Program-made: the position numbers and the translations under genes | Shown: positions 57,293 through 64,000 of the stretch, piece after piece | How positions within the stretch are numbered: the stretch's first letter is position 1 | Layout of the letters: every line of letters starts with the position of its first letter | Notes under the pieces: model-generated | Told to the model about the DNA's origin: nothing | The model's input: only the letters and a program-made list of their open reading frames with translations | The model's database searches: none | Origin: Siphonodentalium dalli | Taxonomy: Eukaryota > Mollusca > Scaphopoda > Gadilida > Siphonodentaliidae | Length of the DNA stretch: 64,000 nucleotides | Direction: 5' to 3' | NCBI GenBank assembly: GCA_032622095.1 | Contig: CP136062.1 | Location: forward strand, 166,474,090-166,538,089

Positions 57293-57455
57293 ACTTCTGT
57301 CTGTGTGTGGGTCTTATAGAATCAAAAACTCCTCAACTATCTATCCCACTAAAATTTAGTATGTGCATGTATTATATGTCTACTTTGATCCCAGAAATGA
57401 GCGGGTCCAATTTCATGAGTGACCATGTCCTTGATCATGACCTCGCTCATATACA
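57293..57455. repeat. Direct repeat left of MITE
   Basis: TCTGTCTGTGTG...AAAATTTAGTATGTGC...TACTTTGATCCC resembles 58199-58360, which lies beyond the MITE. Confidence 0.65.
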
Positions 57456-57467
57456 TGTACATGTAGG

Positions 57468-57871
57468 TACCCTGCTGGACAAAGCAAGTGTCCACTTAAC
57501 CGCAGTGCGGTCAGCGTTGCCACCACAGCTGAAATGCAACTACACCGCGGCTCCACCGGCTAACTACAGTTCGGCCGCGGTGTACGGTACTTGCCGTTCG
57601 GCCACGGTGTAGTTGCCACAGTGTACGTCATTAAACTGAAAAAAGACGATACAAATCAGAAATCTAACCACGGTTTTCATGCCATCCAGCCGCTGTGTAG
57701 TTGCCTTTCAGCCGCAGTCACGGCGCAGACCCCGCAGTATACTTGATATTCGGCCACGGTGTACTTGTCGTTCAGCCGCGGTGCTCAACTGCAGTTACAA
57801 ACTCTTGACACCGCCGCCGAATGACAAATACACTGCGTTGCCAATGGACAGTTGATTTGTCCAGCGGGGTA
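57468..57871. mobile_element. TACCCTGC-ended MITE, complete copy
   Basis: Ends TACCCTGCTGGACAAAGC and TTTGTCCAGCGGGGTA; the interior has CGGCCGCGGTGTACGGTACT and CCGTTCGGCCACGGTG modules around AACTGAAAAAAGACGA. It aligns end to end with 10327-10739. Confidence 0.82.
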
Positions 57872-59229
57872 TATGCTCATACCGGTATACTATTGGCATG
57901 TGTCTGGACCTCAACCAATTGATTGGTACATTTATGCAGCCCTTTTAATTCAGATTGTTTGGCTTCGGCAATCCGCTACGGCAACACTATGGTCCAGTTT
58001 TCTGCAGCAAATTGCTTCGGCAATGCTGATTGCCGTACCAGTAGCTAATCATGAAAGCTGTGTATGTAGGCTTCTTTCATCCTGGAAACAATATGGGCAG
58101 ACCTGTCTAATTTCACATGATGCGACTGTCCTTGACATTGACCTACGGTACTGGTAGCACACATACTAGTCTATTATATTATATTATATTTTGGAATTTC
58201 TGTCTGTGTGTTATAGACTCGAAAACTGCACAACTGATCTGGCTAAAATTTGGTAATGTACCAAAGGTCTACTGTACATGTACTTTGATCCCGGGAACTA
58301 TATGGGTAGGTATAATTTCATGTGCGACTGTGTCCGTGACTGCGACCTCGATATATACTCATACATTGATACCGGTAGGCAACGTTGTTCCCTAAATAGC
58401 CTGGATGAAGCCAGGCTCATCAGCTACTGTATATGTACATATATACATGTAATAAATAATAATTTAGAAATAACAGTTACCAAATTCTGAAAATTTCCTC
58501 AAGAATATACTAATAGTGTGAATATTGATCCTATTATGAATGCGTTATTTTCCACGGAGCGTTTGTATATATACAGCATGTAAATAGTGAGCGATAAGCA
58601 AATAACTTTCAGACAACGTGGCGATTGATTAGGTCGAGAGTGATTGATGGTAACCCATTCAACACCAAAATATGAGATTTAGCTTATTGGCTATACCGGT
58701 AATGCAGTATGTTGTAAACAAACAACAAAAGTTCATATACTGGTACTAGTACATGTACCTGCAGTGGGGGTCTACTCGGTGTTGAGTGTTTTGCTTATCG
58801 CATACTCTTTACATACATGTACATGTAATGTTTGTTTACATAAGATGACGTTTGCTTACAAACAATGTAACACAAAGTACTAACATAACATTATGATAAC
58901 AACATGCTGAAATTAATGTGGTACATGTATTTATGATTTGTATAAGAACAAGGTTTGATTATTATAATATTAATTCTGTATTACATATGGCGGTTTTAAT
59001 GGATCATGGATGTGACTATTTTAACACAATACCCAGCGCCAACACTTACCCGACCTTTAGAAAGATCCTCATGGACATATATCATAATTTTCTTCAACGT
59101 CTGGTGTGACAACCCGCTAATACCTGTAGACCGTGTTATCATAACCGAACGGCAGTGACCTTTTAAATACCACTGTCATCATGTCATTGCCAATTCATTA
59201 AATGCGACACATCACATATTCATTATTAG
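57872..59229. other. Intergenic DNA including the second member of the 57293 repeat (58199-58360)
   Basis: No gene recognised. 58199-58360 repeats 57293-57455. Confidence 0.45.
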
Positions 59230-61700
59230 CTCATCTTACTTTGTAAGTTTGAGCTATTGCCATGGGTTGGCATCCGTCGTACGTGTGTGCGTGTGTACAT
59301 GTATGTCCGTCAACAATTTCCTTTGGCGCGGGCTACAGGTCGTACATTTGGTCTGATCTTTAGGAAATTTGTCAAGAATGTTGACATTGACATGTAGATG
59401 GGAATGAGTCATTTTGGGGTCATTTGGCCAAAAAACATGGCCGCTAACGGCCATCTTGGATTTTACTCTTTGCATCACTAAATCCTTTGACACATCCTAC
59501 AGACCACATCTCTGATCCCATCATCACCAAACTTCATATGGATCATCGGGGTGACCTCTAGATGGGAACGATTCACTTTGTAGTCATTTGGCCAAAAAAC
59601 ATGGCCACCGTCAGCCATCTTGAATTTTACTCTTTGCATCACTAAATAATTTCGCGCGGTCTACAGGTCGTATCTTTGGTCGGATCTTTATGAAATTTGT
59701 CCTGAATGTTGAAATTGACATGTAGATGGGAACGAGCCATTTTGGGGTCATTCGGCCAAAAAACATGGCCGCTGGTGGCCATGTTGGATTTCAAATTTGA
59801 ATCCATTATCGCGGGCTACAGGCCGTACTGTTTGTTTGATCATCATAAAATTTGTCATGAATGTTGACATTTACATGTAGATGGGAACGAGTCATTTTAG
59901 GATGATTCGGCCCAAAAACATGGCCGCTGGTGGCCATCTTGGATTTTACTCTTTGCATCACTAAGTACTTTCACACACTCTATAGACCACAACCCTGATC
60001 CGATCATCACCAAACTTTATATTCATCATTGGGGTGGCCCCTAGTTGGGCACAATTTCCGCACAAATCATTTTGGGGTAATTCAACCAAAAAACATGGCC
60101 GCTGGTGGCCATCTTGGATTTCAAAATTGAATCCATTGGCGCGGGCTACTGTTTGTCTGATCATCATAAAATTTGTCATGAATGTTGACATTTAAATGCA
60201 GATGGGAACGAGTAATTTTAGGATCAATCAGCCAAAAAACATGGCCGCTGGTGGCCATATTGGATTTTACTCTTTGCATCACTAAATCCTTTGACACATC
60301 CTACAGACCACATCCCTGATCCGATCATCACCAAACTTCATATGGATCATCGGGGTGACCTCTTGGTGGGTGTGAGTCATTTTGGGGTCATTCGGCCAAA
60401 AAACATGGCCGCCGGCAGCCATATTGGATTTTAGTCTTTGCATCACTAAATACTTTGACACACCCTACATACCACATCCCTGATCTGATCATCACCAAAC
60501 TTCATATGGATCATCAGGGTGACCTATTGATGGGTATGAGTCATTTTGGGGTCATTCGGCAAAAAAATATGGCCACCAATGGCCATTTTGGATTTTACTC
60601 TTTGTATGACTACATTGTAAATATTTCTACAAAATCCATTAGCATGGGCTATAGACCTATCTGTTTTTTTTATCTTCATGAAATTTGTCATGGATGTTGA
60701 CATTGACATGCAGATGGGAACGAGTCATTTTGGGGTCATTCGGCAAAAAAACATGGCCGCCGGTGGCCATTTTAGAATTTACTCTTTGCATCACTAAATC
60801 CTTTGGTACACCCTACATACCTCATCCGATCATTATGAAACTTGTCATGAATGTTAATATTGATATGTAGATGGGAACGAGTAATTTTGGGGGCCATTCA
60901 GCCATCTTGGATTTCAAAATTTAATCCGTTGACGCGGGCTACAGGCCGTACTGCTGTACTGTTTGTCTGATCTTCATAAAAATTATCATGGATGTTGACA
61001 GGTCGGATCATAATTAAATTTGTAATGAATGTTAACAATTACTTGTAAATGCAAACAAGTCTTTTTGGGTTCATTCGGCAAAAAAACATGGCTGTCAGCG
61101 GCCATCTTGGATTTTACTATTTGCATAACTAGGCCTTTCCACATTCCTAATCACTCCATTGACTGTAACACATGACATTATTCCCTTTTCAAGTTGAGCT
61201 ACAGTGTCATTGACACTTTCATTAAATTTGTCATGGATGTTAAAATTGACATAGATGGGAAACGAGTAATTTTGGGGTTGTTCAGCCAAAAACATGGCCA
61301 CCAGCAGCCATCTTGGATTATACTCGTTGCATGACTAAATTCTTTGTCAAGGGCTACAAGTCTTATCTTTGGTCAAATCATTTACATGTAGATGGGAAAA
61401 GATTCATTTTGAATTCAATCAAGAAACCCGGTCGCCAGCAGCCATCTTGTATTTTACTCTTTGCACGACTAAATCCTTTGACATGGGCTACAGGTCGTAT
61501 CTTTTGTAGGATCATCATGCAATTTGTGAAGGATGTTAACAATGACATGTAAATAGGAAGGAGTCTTTTTTGTGTCATTTGGCAAAAAAAACATGGCTGT
61601 CGCGGCCATCTTGGATTTTAATCTTTGCATAACTAGGCCTTTCAACTTTCCACATTCCTAATTGCTCCATTAACTGTAACACATGAAATTATTTCATGTC
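59230..61700. repeat. Long array of ~160-bp units with ATGGCCGC-n-GGCCAT palindromes
   Basis: It begins TTAGCTCATCTTACTTTGTAAG. About 14 degenerate units follow, each with TAGATGGGAACGAGTCATTT, GGCCAAAAAACATGGCCGC, TGGTGGCCATCTTGGATTTT and TTTGCATCACTAAAT. Most carry a short palindrome around GCCGCTGGTGGC. Short frames on both strands reflect the units. Confidence 0.85.
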
Positions 61701-62338
61701 CACATTGAGATACAGTGTCATTGACACTTTCATAATTACATTTCAGTCAATTCACATTTTCAGCTGCATATACATGTATATGTAAACCAATTTCATCATT
61801 AAAGAAATTGCAAATTCATCGTTGATCATCATCTCAACATGTCATTAAAGTGAGACTTTATGTTCACACATCGATTCATTCAGGCAACATTTTTTCCATT
61901 TCTACACTGGTCATTGCATTGATCGTCTTCAATGGGGATAATATATAATTCTATATGTATATCATCGTTAACTATTAAAGTGAAATTTCTCTTCCACCCA
62001 ATCGATATTGCATTAAAATGACGCTTCATATGCATTACACTTCATTAAATAATTTCTGTTTCTACATGTACGTCGCTTATTGCATTGATTGCCTTCAGGT
62101 AAGGTAATCTATGTCCGACTCAAAATATTAAAGTGACGCATCATATTCACAGCACTTCATTCCATAATTTCTTTTTCTACATACTTGTAGTTTACATGTA
62201 TTGCATTGATTGCCTGCAGCTAAGGTAATCTATGACCGACTCAAATAATACAAATATTAAAGGCATTCCATTTCCATCCATTAATATTAATTTAATTATA
62301 AGGAAACTTCTGCTGTGATATATATATGTATATATACA
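61701..62338. other. Intergenic AT-rich DNA
   Basis: Diverged repeated phrases (ATTGCATTGATTGCCT, AAGGTAATCTATG, TATTAAAGTGA) occur two or three times. No gene seen. Confidence 0.45.
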
Positions 62339-62866
62339 TACAGGGTACTACATGTGCTACACCACTCGGAGAAATGTCTGTGTCATCACACTAAAATACC
62401 ATGTTAGAACTTGAATTGATATATTCGTAATCGTATAGTCACCAATAGCCAGGTTACTACCGTAGTACCTGACATTGCCCATCTAGTACACTATTCAAAC
62501 CCAACAGGCCTGGTTGATTTCGCTGTGGGATGATGGTTCACTTCCATCCTCAAGCTATGGCATAATTGTGTTCTGACGTGCAGGGGTAGATATGCTTGAG
62601 GCCCCACCACAGTTCAATTTACACAAGGTTCTCAGCTATTATGATCTTATGTTCGAACGTTACTTATATGTTTGGACTGATCATAACCATGATTTTAATG
62701 CTGGGTTTGAATAGTTCAACGGATGGACAATGTCTGCTACTACCGTAGTAACCCGGCTATTGGTGGCTATATACGATTACGAATATATCTATCCAAGTTC
62801 TAACATGGTAGTTGTGTGACGACACAGACATTTCTCCGAGTGGTGTAGCACATGTAGTACCCTGTA
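62339..62866. mobile_element. 528-bp foldback element with ~165-bp inverted arms
   Basis: TACAGGGTACTACATGTGCT at the left pairs with its inverse AGCACATGTAGTACCCTGTA at the right. Arms 62339-62505 and 62701-62866 match at high identity around a ~195-bp loop. Target duplication not resolved. Confidence 0.8.
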
Positions 62867-62950
62867 CGGAACATCCTATAATTATTGTAATATTGAATTT
62901 AATGATCAACTTGGTGGTTGCTCCATTACATGTCACGTACGATCATATTA

Positions 62951-63343
62951 ATAAATAGTGAGTTTCTTTTAGCAGTCACCACACGATAAGTGATAGACTG
63001 TACTAGTAATATCTAAGTACCACAATGCTCATGTTGTCAGACTCTTTCTGATGCATGATCAAAGGTTGTTAAACCGTAAAACAAACACGGTATTCAATAA
63101 TACCCAGCACGTCGTCAGAAATAAATAACAGAGATTATTCGACTATGGAAATGGTAATCGATTATCGGCTTTATACGATTAATCGGGGCACCCCTAATTC
63201 TGATTCCAGGGGGGGGCGGTGCAGATGGGCCGGTATTATATTAATTTCCCGGGCCGGTTTTTTGGCCCAGTCTGCCTCTGAATACGCTACATGTAGATAA
63301 TGATGGATAATGCAATGTTCTTTTGCAAATACCTCCCTTCAAA
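62951..63343 (-). repeat. Inverted copy of 46861-47254
   Basis: The reverse complement of a segment that contains the left end of the CAGAGGC element, one ATCAGAAT TSD and the left half of the nested hAT MITE. Both ends stop abruptly inside elements. Differences are few. Confidence 0.88.
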
Positions 63344-64000
63344 TTTGATATGTGAGATTGTCAGCCCAAAATACAGATCAAGTTCGAATATGGGTTTGAT
63401 CCGATTTATTTTAAAGGAGTTATGACCCTTTTTTTTTAATTCCAAATTTTAATTTAAATTTTTTTTTTTGAATTTCCTCGCTCAATTTAACAGGCAAAAA
63501 ATATTAAAAAACTTTTATAATAATAACAAAATTATTTAATTAAAAAAAAATGTCATTGACACTAATTTGTTTTAATTGTATATCATTAATTAGGTGTGAT
63601 GTCCTGTTTTGAAAATAGGCAGATTTTATTTCAATAGTTGCATGTAATGCCGTTGTATGAAGGTAAAGATAAACAACCTGCTGGCTGGATAATTATTTAA
63701 CCTATCTGTCAAATTGATTAATGGCTAAACCATTGTATCTCACAGTGAGAGGTCCTTGTGTGAATAGGGACAGTTATGAGATTTAAAACGACTCACCCAC
63801 CCCAAATACTTTAACCCCTTATTAAGACAAATTATATAATATGAGCTTTTGATTTTATGTTTAAGTACTGATATATGTATTACTGTGATCATATCTTTGA
63901 CCAATTATCAGTTATAGCTAATCGCTATCGCCAAGGTATGTGTTAAACATCTGTCGATCGTGATCGGCCTCTCGTTTTATATTTGGATCAAATAGGGGCA
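63344..64000. other. AT-rich DNA to end of window
   Basis: 63365-63430 carries a repeat also seen at 53260 (AAAATACAGATCAAGTTCGA). No gene seen. Confidence 0.45.

Noticed and set aside
59254-61578. Many short frames on both strands
   Set aside because: Repeat-unit translations, present equally on both strands.
1-64000. CRISPR array, operons, bacterial ribosome sites
   Set aside because: Repeats have irregular spacing and no constant spacers; the retroelement and MITE content is eukaryotic.

Overview
The window looks like AT-rich genomic DNA of a marine invertebrate, most likely a bivalve mollusc. This is inferred from style: very frequent ACATGTACATGTA and TACCGGTA words, AGCTCACCTGAG / GTCCGTCCGTCC arrays, many small inverted-repeat elements, and no dense gene pattern. 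I found no convincing host protein-coding gene, rRNA or tRNA gene. Species cannot be named from sequence alone.

Layout. 1-2252: end of a foldback-type element with ~145-bp repeats in inverted arms. 3322-10404: a 3.54-kb segment duplicated in tandem, each copy holding a ~1065-bp hAT-type element with 8-bp target duplication (TSD) and a ~107-bp TA-flanked MITE. 10327-11861: two further MITEs. 11908-25561: a 13.65-kb Ty3/gypsy-like LTR retrotransposon with two 378-bp LTRs (about 6 differences seen by eye). 25677-31402: a 9-bp-TSD element, a second Harbinger-like MITE and a 1.4-kb long-inverted-repeat element. 32967-38492: a 5.5-kb hAT element with perfect 8-bp TSD and a lone BED-finger ORF. 38256-49837: duplications, palindromic arrays and nested MITEs. 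49838-64000: mostly unassigned AT-rich DNA, a 65-bp element with 9-bp TSD, simple repeats, a 2.4-kb array of ~160-bp units, a foldback element, and an inverted copy of a segment lying 16 kb upstream.

The centre of interest is the retrotransposon. In order on the + strand it encodes a ComEA-type helix-hairpin-helix segment, a Q/N-rich Gag with coiled coil, an aspartic protease, RT-RNase H-integrase, an integrase C-terminus ending in a PHD finger, an Arg/Gly-rich region leading into a Tpt1/KptA-type RNA 2'-phosphotransferase domain with an unknown C-terminal domain, and a TatD-family metal-dependent nuclease. I know of no Ty3-type element described with this set. This copy is dead: Gag has four in-frame stops, there are several frameshifts, the first integrase Asp position reads Tyr, and a small deletion cuts integrase. 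RT and protease remain open.

Two nucleic-acid signals run through the element. One is about 40 C-first mini-palindromes (CCCC-n-GGGG or CCCT-n-AGGG) in leader, gag/protease, Tpt1, TatD and 3' UTR, but almost absent from the RT-integrase core. The other is a helically spaced cluster of CArG boxes (CC(A/T)6GG) just after the 5' LTR. Both suggest the accessory genes are long-standing parts of the element, not chance insertions.
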